A DNA stretch of 34,972 bases from an uncultured Clostridia bacterium (GTDB taxonomy: Bacteria; Bacillota; Clostridia; TANB77; CAG-508). The notes under the pieces are model-generated. The model made no database searches. It had not been told where the DNA came from and saw only the letters and a list, made by a program, of their open reading frames with translations. The stretch lies in the NCBI GenBank assembly GCA_944387455.1, contig CALXEY010000007.1:1-34972 (forward strand), written 5' to 3'. Below are positions 7,428 to 16,550 of the stretch, one piece after another; position 1 is the stretch's first letter; each line of letters begins with the position of its first letter. The translations under genes were made by a program, and so were the position numbers.

Positions 7428-8858
7428 ATGGCAAAATATGATTTAATAGTTGTAGGTATGGGACCTAGCTCAATATTTTTAGCTTATGAATTAATTGTGA
7501 AAAATAAAGCTAAAAATGTAGTTTTAATTGATGAAGGAAAACCAGTAGAAAAAAGATATTGCCCTGTAGAGAAAAAGGGAGAGTGTATGAAATGTAAACC
7601 ATTTTGTAATATAACAAGTGGTTTTTCAGGAGCAGGTGCATTTTCTGACGGTAAACTTTCTTTATATAATAAAGAAGATGAAGATATTTATGTAGGTGGA
7701 AACTTACACAAATATATAGGAGTAGAGAAAACAAAAGAATTAATCGATTATGCAGATAATGTATATCTAAAATTTGGAGCAGATAAACATTTAGAAGGAA
7801 TAGAATATAAAGAAGAAGTAGATAAACTAAAGGAAAGAGCAAAAAAAGAAGATATAGATTTGATAGGAATACCAATAAGACACTTAGGCACTGAAAAAAG
7901 CCACGAAATATATAAAAAGATACAAGACTTCTTAGAAGAAAATGGAATTATAATGAAATATGAAACAGTAGTAGATGATTTAATAATAGAAGACGGAAAA
8001 GTTACTGGTGTTAAAGTATATTCTGCAAATAACAAAGAAGAAAAAGAAGATTTATTTGCTAAAAAAGTAGTATTAGCAGTTGGAAGAAAAGGTGCAGATT
8101 GGTTATCTAATATCTGTGAAAAATATAATATAAAAACAGAACCAGGTGCAGTAGATATAGGTGTTAGGTATGAATTAAAAGATGAAGTTATGAAAGATGT
8201 AAATAAATATCTGTATGAAGGGAAATTTATTGGAAGACCATATCCTTTTAGAGATAAAGTAAGAACTTTTTGCCAAAACCCTAGTGGCTTTGTATCTGAA
8301 GAAGTCTATGATGATAATTTATCATTAGTAAATGGACACTCATATAAAGATAAAAAAAGCACAAATACAAATTTAGCAATATTAGTATCACATAATTTTA
8401 AAACACCTTTTAATAAACCAATAGAATATGGTAAAAATGTTGCAAAAAACTTAAATGAATTAGGAAATGGAGCAATATTAGTACAAAGGCTTGGAGATAT
8501 TAGAAGAGGAAAACGTACTTGGCAAGAAGAACTTGATAATAATGATGTTGTACCAACATTAAAATCAGCGGTTCCAGGAGATATTACATTTGCAATAGGA
8601 TATAGAACAATGACAGATATATTAAGATTTATAAATGCAATGGACAAAGTAGTAGAAGGTTTTGCAGACCCACATAATTTGTTATATGCACCTGAAATAA
8701 AATTCTATAGTAACAAAGTATTTATAGATGAAAAATTTGAAACAAGTATAAAAAATCTTTATTGCATAGGAGACGGAGGTGGTATGACAAGAGGTCTTAT
8801 GATGGCATCAGCAGCAGGTGTACAAATGGCAAGAAATATAGTAGAAATGGAGGAATAA
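7428..8858 (+). CDS. FAD-dependent dehydrogenase (COG2509-like)
   Basis: A 476-residue flavoprotein of the uncharacterized FAD dehydrogenase group related to COG2509. The N terminus shows the dinucleotide fold YDLIVVGMGPSS with an acidic end at VLIDEG. A cysteine-rich stretch, CPVEKKGECMKCKPFC, comes near residue 45, then SGAGAFSDGKLSLY. The C-terminal FAD block is LYCIGDGGGMTRGLMMASAAG, here given in two parts: LYCIGDGGG and TRGLMMASA. The ATG at 7428 lies 11 bases after AAAAAGG; a GTG at 7419 in frame is too close to that site. thyA starts 4 bases after its stop, so it probably belongs to the same transcript. The substrate is not known. Confidence 0.85.
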   Translation: MAKYDLIVVGMGPSSIFLAYELIVKNKAKNVVLIDEGKPVEKRYCPVEKKGECMKCKPFCNITSGFSGAGAFSDGKLSLYNKEDEDIYVGGNLHKYIGVEKTKELIDYADNVYLKFGADKHLEGIEYKEEVDKLKERAKKEDIDLIGIPIRHLGTEKSHEIYKKIQDFLEENGIIMKYETVVDDLIIEDGKVTGVKVYSANNKEEKEDLFAKKVVLAVGRKGADWLSNICEKYNIKTEPGAVDIGVRYELKDEVMKDVNKYLYEGKFIGRPYPFRDKVRTFCQNPSGFVSEEVYDDNLSLVNGHSYKDKKSTNTNLAILVSHNFKTPFNKPIEYGKNVAKNLNELGNGAILVQRLGDIRRGKRTWQEELDNNDVVPTLKSAVPGDITFAIGYRTMTDILRFINAMDKVVEGFADPHNLLYAPEIKFYSNKVFIDEKFETSIKNLYCIGDGGGMTRGLMMASAAGVQMARNIVEMEE

Positions 8859-8862
8859 AAAA

Positions 8863-9723
8863 ATGACAGAAGCAGATAAAAATTTTATAGAAACTTGTAA
8901 AGAAATATTAGAAAATGGATATTCATCAGAAGGAACTGGTGTACGTACTAGGTGGGAAGACGGAAGTGAAGCGAATTATATCTCAATTGTTGGGGTTAGT
9001 AATAAATATGATGTAGGAAAAGAATTTCCTATGATAACTCTAAGAAACAATTCTAAAACAGTATATAAAGCAATTGATGAGATATTATGGATATGGCAAA
9101 AAAAATCAAATAATGTAAAAGATTTGAATTCACATATATGGGATCAATGGATAGATGAAAATGGTAGCATAGGTAAAGCATATGGGTATCAATTAGGTAA
9201 AAAATATGAGTTTAAAACAAAAGAAGGAATAAAGAAAATGGATCAAGTAGATTATGTACTTTATTTACTAAAAAATGATCCAGCAAGCCGTAGAATTATG
9301 ACTAATTTATTTAATCACGAAGAATTAAAAGATATGAGATTAGAACCTTGTGCATATGGTACACAATGGCTTGTAAAAGAAGGAAAATTACATTTAATAT
9401 TAAACCAACGCTCACAAGATATGTTAACAGCAAATGGTTGGAATGTAATGCAATATGCAACACTTCAATATATGTTTGCTAAAGTAAGTGGTTTAGAAGT
9501 AGGAACTTTAACACATAATATAGGAGATTGTCATATATATGATAGACATATTCCTTTAGTTAAAAAATTGATAGAAGAAGCAAAACCATTAGATGTACAT
9601 CCAAAATTAATTATTAAAAATGATACAAAAGATTTTTACGAGTTTAAGGTAGAAGATTTTGAAATACAAGATTATGATTATCAAAAAGAAATTAAAATAG
9701 GAAAAATACCAGTAGCAGAGTAG
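8863..9723 (+). CDS. thyA: Thymidylate synthase
   Basis: Methylates dUMP to dTMP using methylene-tetrahydrofolate, leaving dihydrofolate. The catalytic cysteine is C163 in LEPCAYGTQW, followed by the phosphate-binding NQRSQDMLTANGWNV block and THNIGDCHIYDRHI, all typical of ThyA. The length of 286 residues is normal. GGAGG lies 8 bases before the ATG. folA follows 11 bases later, the usual pair, since dihydrofolate reductase regenerates the folate that ThyA oxidizes. Confidence 0.96.
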   Translation: MTEADKNFIETCKEILENGYSSEGTGVRTRWEDGSEANYISIVGVSNKYDVGKEFPMITLRNNSKTVYKAIDEILWIWQKKSNNVKDLNSHIWDQWIDENGSIGKAYGYQLGKKYEFKTKEGIKKMDQVDYVLYLLKNDPASRRIMTNLFNHEELKDMRLEPCAYGTQWLVKEGKLHLILNQRSQDMLTANGWNVMQYATLQYMFAKVSGLEVGTLTHNIGDCHIYDRHIPLVKKLIEEAKPLDVHPKLIIKNDTKDFYEFKVEDFEIQDYDYQKEIKIGKIPVAE

Positions 9724-9734
9724 GAGGAATAAAA

Positions 9735-10223
9735 ATGCTTAGCATAATAGTAGCAAAAGCAAAAAATAATATAATAGGAAAAGATAATAAAATTATTTGG
9801 CATTTGCCAGAAGATTTAAAACATTTTAAAAACATAACAACAGGGCATACAATAATAATGGGAAGAAAAACATTTGAATCTTTAGGAAGAGTGCTTCCAA
9901 ACAGAAAACATATAATATTTAGTAATAACCCAAGTTTTAATGTAAATGATGAAAATGTAAAAGTAGTTCACTCTTTACTTGAAATACAAGATTTAATAGA
10001 AGGAAAAGAAGAAACTTTTGTAATAGGTGGTGCAATGATATATAATTTCCTTATGCCTTATGTTAAAAAAATGTATGTAACAGAAATTGATAAGGAATTT
10101 GAAGGAGATACTTTTTTTCCTAAAATAGATGATAATATATGGAAAGAAACTTCAAGAGAAAAAGGAATTAAAGATGAAAAAAATAATTTAGATTATTATT
10201 TTGTGACATATGAAAGAATATAA
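9735..10223 (+). CDS. folA: Dihydrofolate reductase
   Basis: Reduces dihydrofolate to tetrahydrofolate with NADPH. The 162-residue protein shows the standard DHFR order: LSIIVAKAKNNIIGKDNKI, WHLPEDLKHFK with the acidic active-site residue, TIIMGRKTFESLG for NADPH, then FVIGGAMIYNFLMP and YVTEIDKEFEGDTFFP. AGGAGG precedes the ATG. It is directly behind thyA, matching their shared folate cycle. Confidence 0.96.
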   Translation: MLSIIVAKAKNNIIGKDNKIIWHLPEDLKHFKNITTGHTIIMGRKTFESLGRVLPNRKHIIFSNNPSFNVNDENVKVVHSLLEIQDLIEGKEETFVIGGAMIYNFLMPYVKKMYVTEIDKEFEGDTFFPKIDDNIWKETSREKGIKDEKNNLDYYFVTYERI

Positions 10224-10237
10224 AAAGGTTTGATAAT

Positions 10238-11470
10238 ATGGAAATAACAAAAATAGCTGAAAAAATAAACAAAGAAGGAGGAAGGCTTTACTTAGTAGGA
10301 GGAGCAGTGCGTGATGAAATACTAGGAAAGCCTTCATATGATAAAGACTATTGTGTAGTAGGTATAAATAAAGAAAAATTTATATCTTTATTTCCAATGG
10401 CAAAAATGGATGGAAAAGCATTTCCAGTATTTAGAATAGAAGGATGCGAATTTGCACTTGCAAGAAAAGAGAAAAAAATTGGAATAGGACATAAAGAGTT
10501 TGAATTTATATGTGACGGAAATGTTACATTAAAAGAAGATTTAGAAAGAAGAGACATAACAATAAATGCAATTGCAAAAGATGTTTTAACAGGAGAGATA
10601 TTTGATTATTTTGGTGGAAAAAAAGATATAGAAAACAAAACAATAAGAGCAATAGGAAAACATTTTGTAGAAGACCCATTACGAGTATATAGAGTAGCAA
10701 GATTTAGTAGTAGTTTAGGTTTTAAAGTAGATGAAGAAACTATTTTAATGATGAAAAGTATAAAAAAAGAATTATATTTTTTATCAAAAGAAAGAGTATT
10801 TGAAGAATTAAAAAAAGCACTTGGAAGTAATAAGCCTTCAATATTTTTTGATGTACTAAGAAAAGCAAATGTGTTAGAAGTACATTTTGAACCTATATAC
10901 AAATTAATAGGAGCACTTCAACCAGAAAAATATCACCCAGAAGGAGATAGTTATAATCATACAATGATAGCTTTAGATAAATCTTGTGAATATACAAAAG
11001 ATTTAAAAATACGTTTTAGTGTGTTAGTTCACGACTTAGGAAAAGGTGAAACGCCAAAAGAAGAATATCCACATCATATAGGGCACGAAGAAAGAGGAGT
11101 TGAAGTGGTAAGAAAATTTTGCAGAGACCTACGAATACCAAATTCGTGGAAGAAATGTGGAATAACAGCAGTAAGAGAGCATATGAGAGGCGGAATATTT
11201 AACAAGATGAAAGCATCTAAAAAAGTAGATTTTATAGAAAGAATAGATAAATCTTATTTTGGGTTAGAAGGTTTACAAATAGTAGTAAATTCCGATAAAT
11301 TTGGAAGAACAAGTAGAGATTTAGATTTTGAAACAATTGGTAAAAAATGCCTAGAAGAAGTAAATGCAGAATATGTAAAGAAAAAATATAATATAGAAGA
11401 AGGAATTTTGCTTGGTAAAAAGCTTAGAGAAGAAAGAATTATATGGATGAAAGAATTTGATAAAAAATGA
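10238..11470 (+). CDS. cca: CCA tRNA nucleotidyltransferase with HD domain
   Basis: Adds or repairs the CCA end of tRNAs. The head domain starts with YLVGGAVRDEILGKPSYDKD, and RRDITINAIA and DPLRVYRVARF follow. A C-terminal HD phosphohydrolase motif lies at H265-D266 (VLVHDLGKG), followed by HHIGHEERG. This layout resembles the HD-containing CCA enzymes best known from gammaproteobacteria. The related poly(A) polymerase cannot be fully excluded. The 410-residue length is normal. The tRNA-Gly in this window has an encoded CCA, so the enzyme may act mainly in repair or on other tRNAs. The gene ends in TGA, which is uncommon here and is joined to a repeat-like sequence. Confidence 0.88.
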   Translation: MEITKIAEKINKEGGRLYLVGGAVRDEILGKPSYDKDYCVVGINKEKFISLFPMAKMDGKAFPVFRIEGCEFALARKEKKIGIGHKEFEFICDGNVTLKEDLERRDITINAIAKDVLTGEIFDYFGGKKDIENKTIRAIGKHFVEDPLRVYRVARFSSSLGFKVDEETILMMKSIKKELYFLSKERVFEELKKALGSNKPSIFFDVLRKANVLEVHFEPIYKLIGALQPEKYHPEGDSYNHTMIALDKSCEYTKDLKIRFSVLVHDLGKGETPKEEYPHHIGHEERGVEVVRKFCRDLRIPNSWKKCGITAVREHMRGGIFNKMKASKKVDFIERIDKSYFGLEGLQIVVNSDKFGRTSRDLDFETIGKKCLEEVNAEYVKKKYNIEEGILLGKKLREERIIWMKEFDKK

Positions 11471-11478
11471 GAATTTTG

Positions 11479-11541
11479 GGGACGGGGCTTTTTTTTGCAT
11501 TTTTACAAAAATTTCCAAAATGCGAAAAAAAGCCCCGTCCC
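11479..11541. repeat. Long GGGACGGGGC palindrome between cca and metK
   Basis: GGGACGGGGC and a T run at 11479-11503 pair with 11517-11541 over about 25 bp, with one G-T pair and a 12-base middle. The GC-rich ends stand out in this AT-rich DNA. The arms share GGGACG and TTTGTCGCATTT with the stop-linked repeats. It can act as a terminator, but its length and symmetry suggest a mobile palindromic repeat. Confidence 0.85.
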
Positions 11542-11559
11542 ATTTGTCGCATTTTAAAT

Positions 11560-11587
11560 TTGACAAAAAAGATAATAATAGTATAAT
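11560..11587 (+). promoter_or_regulatory. Promoter for metK
   Basis: A consensus TTGACA at 11560-11565 and TATAAT at 11582-11587, 16 bases apart. The leader to the metK start is about 50 bases and shows no SAM riboswitch fold. Confidence 0.8.
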
Positions 11588-11642
11588 ATAATGTGGTAAT
11601 AAGAAAGAGAAGATAAAACAAGAAAGAAAAGAGGAAATTAAG

Positions 11643-12759
11643 ATGAGCAAATATTATTTTACATCAGAAAGTGTAACAGAAGGGCATCCAGACAAATTAT
11701 GTGATACAATATCAGATTGTATATTAGATAGTTATTTAAAACTAGATAAAAATGCAAGAGTAGCGGTAGAAACATTTGCGTCTGGAAATAAAATAACAAT
11801 TGCAGGGCAAGTAACAGCAAATACTGAAAAAGAAGTTGATATAGAAAAAATAGTAAGAGAAAAAATAAAAGAAATTGGATATGATAATGAAAAAACAGAT
11901 ATGGACTATAGAACTTGTGAAATAGATATAAATATAACAAAACAAAGTCCAGATATAGCAATGGGAGTAGATGTAGGTGGTGCAGGAGACCAAGGTATAA
12001 TGTTCCGGATATGCGTGCTCAGACACCAAAGAATATATGCCATATGCAATTTCTATGGCACATAAACTTTCTAAAAGATTAACATATGTAAGAAAGAAAG
12101 GAATATTAGATTATTTAAGACCAGATGGAAAAACACAAGTAACAGTGGAATATGAAGATGATATACCAAAGAGAATAGAAACAATATTAATATCAACTCA
12201 GCATTTAGATAGTGTAAGTCAAGAAGAATTAAGAAATGGGATAATAGAAAATGTTATAAAACCTGTAGTTCCAGAAGATATGATAGATGAAAATACAAAA
12301 ATATATGTAAACCCAACAGGTAGGTTTGTAATAGGAGGACCTTTAGGAGATACAGGACTAACTGGTAGAAAAATAATAGTAGATACATATGGTGGATATA
12401 GTAGACACGGAGGAGGCTGTTTTTCAGGAAAAGACCCAAGTAAAGTAGATAGATCAGCAGCATATATGCTTCGTCATATTGCAAAAAATCTTGTTGCAAA
12501 TAATTATTGTAAAAAATGTGAAATACAAGTATCATATGCAATAGGTATGAAAGAACCATTATCTATTTATATAAATACATTTGGAACAGGTATAAAATCA
12601 GAAGAAGAGTTAGTAAAAATAGTAAAAGAAAAATTTGACTTAACACCAGACGGAATAATAAATTATTTAGATTTAAAAAGACCAATATATGAAGAAGCAA
12701 CAAATTATGGACATTTCGGAAAAGAAAACTTACCTTGGGAAAAAATAATAAAGATATGA
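11643..12759 (+). CDS. metK: S-adenosylmethionine synthetase, read through one CGG +1 shift
   Basis: Makes S-adenosylmethionine from methionine and ATP. The N-terminal half has [12 protein letters not shown] with H15 and D17, and [13 protein letters not shown] ending at F121. There an in-frame CGG at 12006 breaks the frame. Skipping its C gives [16 protein letters not shown], the invariant MetK block. The rest runs unbroken through [40 protein letters not shown] and [16 protein letters not shown] to TGA. The sum is 371 residues, slightly short of the usual 380-400 at the C terminus, but all conserved blocks are present. Without the shift two thirds of an essential enzyme would be lost. GAGGAA precedes the ATG. 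Confidence 0.95.
12006..12008 (+). other. CGG +1 recoding site 5 (metK)
   Basis: Context is GGT ATA ATG TTC C GGA TAT GCG TGC. Skipping one C gives GIMF-GYAC, as in all MetK proteins. The two Cs before GGA make it impossible to say which C is skipped. Confidence 0.93.
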
Positions 12760-12800
12760 GATTTTTTGGGACGCCTATTTTTTGTCTCATTATCTCTAAA
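12757..12800 (+). repeat. Degenerate GGGACG repeat on the metK stop; rest of gap to 12925
   Basis: The metK TGA starts TGAGATTTTTTGGGACG, close to TGAGAATTTTGGGGACG at the end of cca. ATGAGA at the start and TCTCAT at 12785-12790 can pair. From 12800 to 12925 I see only AT-rich DNA with a weak hairpin (GAAAATAG near 12837, CTATTTTTTC near 12857) that may end the metK transcript. Confidence 0.5.
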
Positions 12801-12925
12801 AAAGAAAAAATAATATTTAATATAGAACACATTAGAGAAAATAGTAATATTACTTGCTATTTTTTCTTTGTTTTGGGATAATATTACAAAAGTGTTAAAT
12901 ATATGTTACATTTCTATTAATAGTA

Positions 12926-12954
12926 TTGACCAATTGAAAAAAAAAGAATAAAAT
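12926..12954 (+). promoter_or_regulatory. Promoter for rsmD
   Basis: TTGACC at 12926-12931, a 17-base spacer and TAAAAT at 12949-12954, 24 bases before the rsmD start. Confidence 0.7.
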
Positions 12955-12978
12955 AATATCATCAAAAAGAGGTTAAAA

Positions 12979-13521
12979 ATGAGAATAATAAGTGGAAAAG
13001 CAAGAGGAACAAAATTATATACTCTAGAAGGAGAAATAACTCGTCCTACATTAGATAGAGTAAAAGAGTCATTATTTAATATAATACAAGAGAAAATATT
13101 AGAAAGTAGTTTTTTAGATGTTTTTTCAGGAAGTGGAGCAATTGGTTTAGAAGCAGCAAGTAGAGGAGCAAAAAAAGTATTTTTATGTGAAAAAGATAAA
13201 AATGCAATTGAGGTAATAAAGAAAAATATAGAAAAAACACATTTAGAAGTTACCTTATATGAGACTTCTTATGAAAAAATGTTAGAAAATCTAGATGAGA
13301 AATTAGATATAATATATATTGATCCACCATATAAAACAAATTTAGTATATGAAGCAGTAAATAAATTGATTAACCTTAATTTGTTAAAATCAGATAGTTT
13401 AATAATAGTAGAAACAGATGAAGAAGAAAGAGTAGAACAAGCTCTAAAAAATTTAAATGTTAAAATTATTGATAAAAGAAAATATGGACGTGTACATCTT
13501 ATTTTTTTAAATAAGAGTTAA
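12979..13521 (+). CDS. rsmD: 16S rRNA guanine-966 N2-methyltransferase
   Basis: Methylates G966 in 16S rRNA of the small subunit. The 180-residue protein has the RsmD start MRIISGKARGTKL, then TRPTLDRVKESLFNII, the SAM-binding block FLDVFSGSGAIGLEAASRGA and the catalytic DPPY at 115-118, followed by YKTNLVYEA. The length is normal. It has its own promoter and lies 16 bases before a coiled-coil gene. In many Firmicutes rsmD is followed by coaD; that gene is absent here. Confidence 0.95.
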   Translation: MRIISGKARGTKLYTLEGEITRPTLDRVKESLFNIIQEKILESSFLDVFSGSGAIGLEAASRGAKKVFLCEKDKNAIEVIKKNIEKTHLEVTLYETSYEKMLENLDEKLDIIYIDPPYKTNLVYEAVNKLINLNLLKSDSLIIVETDEEERVEQALKNLNVKIIDKRKYGRVHLIFLNKS

Positions 13522-13537
13522 GAAAGGGGTAAAACCA

Positions 13538-14041
13538 ATGGAAATATTTACATTATTGGAAACTTTAGAAGATTTGTTAGAAAATAGTAAAAGCTTACCT
13601 TTTACAACAAAAGGTATTGTTGATAAAGAAGAAATGCTAGATTTAATAAAGGAAATTAGAATAAAGCTTCCAGATGAATTAAAACAAGCAAAATGGGTAA
13701 AAGAGGAAAGACAAAGAATTTTAGTAGAAGCACAAAAAGAAGCAGACGGCATAGTAAAAGAAGCTGAAAATAGAATAATAGCAATGATTGATGAACACGA
13801 AATAACTAGAAAAGCATATGACCAAAAAACAGAAATTATAGAAACAGCAAATGAAATGTCAAGAGAGATTTCAAAAGGAACTAAGGAATATGCTGATAGT
13901 TTACTTGCAAACACAGAAGATGTATTAAATGAAACATTAAATAAATTAGGAACAAGTATGACAGAAGCTTTAAATTTAATGCAGATATCATTAGAAGATA
14001 CAATAAAAACAATACAAAATAGTAGAAAAGAATTAAAGTAA
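13538..14041 (+). CDS. Coiled-coil protein, function unknown
   Basis: A 167-residue, highly charged helical protein. Residues about 55-110 (KQAKWVKEERQRILVEAQ and onward) resemble the membrane-stalk helices of ATP synthase b/E subunits, which explains why similar clostridial proteins are often labelled ATPase, but no membrane segment or nucleotide motif is present. A role in rotary ATPase is not supported. Clostridial genomes often carry a similar gene close to rsmD, so the position is conserved. A ribosome site AAAGGGG precedes the ATG, and a strong terminator follows, so it likely ends the rsmD transcript. Confidence 0.7.
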   Translation: MEIFTLLETLEDLLENSKSLPFTTKGIVDKEEMLDLIKEIRIKLPDELKQAKWVKEERQRILVEAQKEADGIVKEAENRIIAMIDEHEITRKAYDQKTEIIETANEMSREISKGTKEYADSLLANTEDVLNETLNKLGTSMTEALNLMQISLEDTIKTIQNSRKELK

Positions 14042-14045
14042 AAAC

Positions 14046-14086
14046 AAAAGTCAGATTTGTAAATTATATTTTAAATCTGGCTTTTT
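14046..14086 (+). terminator. Intrinsic terminator after the coiled-coil gene
   Basis: AAAGTCAGATTT at 14047-14058 pairs with AAATCTGGCTTT at 14073-14084 (one G-T pair), followed by TT. Confidence 0.85.
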
Positions 14087-14110
14087 CAGGATAATGAAAG
14101 GATGATAGAA

Positions 14111-16516
14111 ATGGCAAAAAAAAGAAGATATAAAAAAAGAAAAAAAACAGCATCTAGATTAGATATAGTGGTTGTAACACTAATTGTATTTAGTATACTT
14201 TTAGCAGTGTTAATATATACAAAATCTGGAACTATCGGAATAAAATTAAATGAAATACTAGGCGGGATAATGGGGCTTATGCAATATGTACTTCCAATAG
14301 GAGGCTTAGCAATTGCAATAAAGCTTGCTTCAGACGGAAGAGAAGAAATAACATCAAAGCTTATCCAATATGGAATAGCTTTAATTTCACTTTCTATAGT
14401 TTTTAGTGTGTTTCAAATATCAAGTGGAGAATTAGATTCTTCAAAAGAAATGTCAGAAGTAGTAAAAGACGCATATTACTATGGAACACAAAGTAGTGGT
14501 GGTGGAGCAATTGGTGCAGTAGGTGGAGTAATTTTAGCTAAATTACTTGGAAATGTTGGAGCAATAATCTTTTGTATAGGTGTAGCTGTAATATTACTTG
14601 TATTTACATTTGGAATAAATTTATCAGATATTATAAATATGTTTATGGATAAAATAGAAGAAAAACGTGAAGAAAGATTTGAAAGAAAAGAAGCACTAGC
14701 AAAAGAAAGAGATGAAGAAAGAGAAACACCAAGCCAAAGAAGAAAGAGATTACGTGAAGAAAGAAGAGCTAAAATGGAAATGGCAAAACTAGAAAAAGAA
14801 GAAAAAGACCCTATGGAAGACCAAATAAAAATAAATTTTGGCGGAAGAATTGTAGATAGTGGAGAAGAAAAGAAAGGTTTAAAGAAATATGATCACTCAA
14901 ATGATGATTTAGAACCATTAACAAGAGATAGTAAGAAAAAAGCAGAAATTGAGCCAGATGTAATAGATAGTAATTTATTTAAACAAGTAGAAGAACAAAA
15001 AGAAGATAAGAAAAAAGAAGTCTTACAGTTAGAACATAGTGTAGTAGTAGAAGATGAACATTATGAATATCCACCAGTAGAACTTTTAAGCAAGCCAGGA
15101 AAGAAAACTTTAAAAGGTGGAGCAAAAGCTTTAACAGATACTGCAACAAAATTACAAAAAACATTATATAGTTTTGGTGTATCTGCAAAAGTAGAAAATG
15201 TATCAGTAGGACCTGCAATTACTCGTTATGAACTAAAACCTGCAGAAGGTGTTCGTGTTAGTAAAATAGCAAATTTAGCAGATGATATTGCACTTAATTT
15301 GGCTGCAGAAACAATAAGAATAGAAGCACCAATACCTGGAAAACAAGCAGTAGGAATAGAAGTTCCAAATAAAGAAAAAGAAGTTGTTCATTTTAGAGAA
15401 ATAATAGAAAGTAAAGAATTTAAATCTAATAAATCTAAATTAACAGTAGGGCTTGGAAAAGATGTAGCTGGAAATGTAGAACTTGCTGATATTGCAAAAA
15501 TGCCACACGTATTAATTGCAGGGTCAACAGGTTCTGGAAAAAGTGTATGTATAAATACAATTATTACAAGTATAGTATATAATGCAAAACCTTCAGAAGT
15601 AAAATTTGTAATGGTAGACCCTAAAGTAGTTGAACTTTCAGTATACAATGGAATACCACACCTTTTAATTCCAGTTGTAACAGATCCTAAAAAAGCAGCA
15701 GGAGCATTAGCTTGGGCTGTTCAAGAAATGGACGATAGATATAATAAATTTGCAGAAAAAGGCGTAAGAGACTTAAAAGGATATAATAAAGCAATTGAAA
15801 AAGAAAATGAATTTGGAAAATTACCACAAATAGTAATAATAATAGATGAGCTTGCAGACCTAATGATGGTTGCAAAAAATGATGTAGAAGATGCAATATG
15901 TAGATTAGCACAAAAAGCAAGAGCAGCAGGTATGCATTTAGTAATTGCAACACAAAGACCTTCTGTTGATGTAATAACAGGTTTAATTAAAGCAAATGTA
16001 CCTTCTAGAATAGCATTTGCAGTATCATCACAAGTAGATTCTAGAACAATATTAGATACAGTAGGAGCTGAAAAATTACTTGGAAAAGGTGATATGTTAT
16101 TCTTCCCGGCAGGAGCACCTAAACCTGCTAGAGTACAGGGAGCATTTGTATCAGATGATGAAGTAGAAAAAATAGTAAGCTTCATTAAATCAAATGGAAC
16201 AGCAAATTATAGTGAAGATATATTAGAAAGTATAGAAAATAATAATAGAACAGATAAAGAAATTGCAGAAAATAATGATGATGATACAGATCCATTTTTA
16301 ATGGATGCAATACAAACAGTCGTAGAAACAGGACAAGCATCAACATCATTTATCCAAAGGAAATTTAAAGTTGGATATGCACGTGCTGGCAGAATAATAG
16401 ATCAAATGGAAGAAAGAGGAGTAATATCAGGATACCAAGGAAGTAAACCAAGAGAAGTTTTAATGACATTAGATAGATTAAAAGAATTACAAATGGGAAC
16501 AAAAGAAGAAGTTTAA
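14111..16516 (+). CDS. ftsK: DNA translocase FtsK/SpoIIIE
   Basis: A membrane-anchored DNA pump that moves chromosomes across the closing septum or into the forespore. From the ATG at 14111 it has 801 residues: a basic start, about four membrane segments up to residue 180, a charged linker rich in glutamate and lysine (about 180-320), the alpha/beta motor with Walker A GSTGSGKS at 471-478 and Walker [12 protein letters not shown], then the DNA-reading gamma domain from about 727 ([30 protein letters not shown]). AAAGG ends 10 bases before this ATG; an in-frame ATG at 14102 is too close to that site. FtsK and SpoIIIE cannot be separated from sequence alone. Confidence 0.95.
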   Translation: MAKKRRYKKRKKTASRLDIVVVTLIVFSILLAVLIYTKSGTIGIKLNEILGGIMGLMQYVLPIGGLAIAIKLASDGREEITSKLIQYGIALISLSIVFSVFQISSGELDSSKEMSEVVKDAYYYGTQSSGGGAIGAVGGVILAKLLGNVGAIIFCIGVAVILLVFTFGINLSDIINMFMDKIEEKREERFERKEALAKERDEERETPSQRRKRLREERRAKMEMAKLEKEEKDPMEDQIKINFGGRIVDSGEEKKGLKKYDHSNDDLEPLTRDSKKKAEIEPDVIDSNLFKQVEEQKEDKKKEVLQLEHSVVVEDEHYEYPPVELLSKPGKKTLKGGAKALTDTATKLQKTLYSFGVSAKVENVSVGPAITRYELKPAEGVRVSKIANLADDIALNLAAETIRIEAPIPGKQAVGIEVPNKEKEVVHFREIIESKEFKSNKSKLTVGLGKDVAGNVELADIAKMPHVLIAGSTGSGKSVCINTIITSIVYNAKPSEVKFVMVDPKVVELSVYNGIPHLLIPVVTDPKKAAGALAWAVQEMDDRYNKFAEKGVRDLKGYNKAIEKENEFGKLPQIVIIIDELADLMMVAKNDVEDAICRLAQKARAAGMHLVIATQRPSVDVITGLIKANVPSRIAFAVSSQVDSRTILDTVGAEKLLGKGDMLFFPAGAPKPARVQGAFVSDDEVEKIVSFIKSNGTANYSEDILESIENNNRTDKEIAENNDDDTDPFLMDAIQTVVETGQASTSFIQRKFKVGYARAGRIIDQMEERGVISGYQGSKPREVLMTLDRLKELQMGTKEEV

Positions 16517-16550
16517 ATAGATTATTATCAAATACTTTTTAGGAGAAAAA

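Noticed and set aside
11542..11642. SAM riboswitch before metK
   Set aside because: The leader between the -10 box and the start is about 50 bases and has no multi-stem fold.
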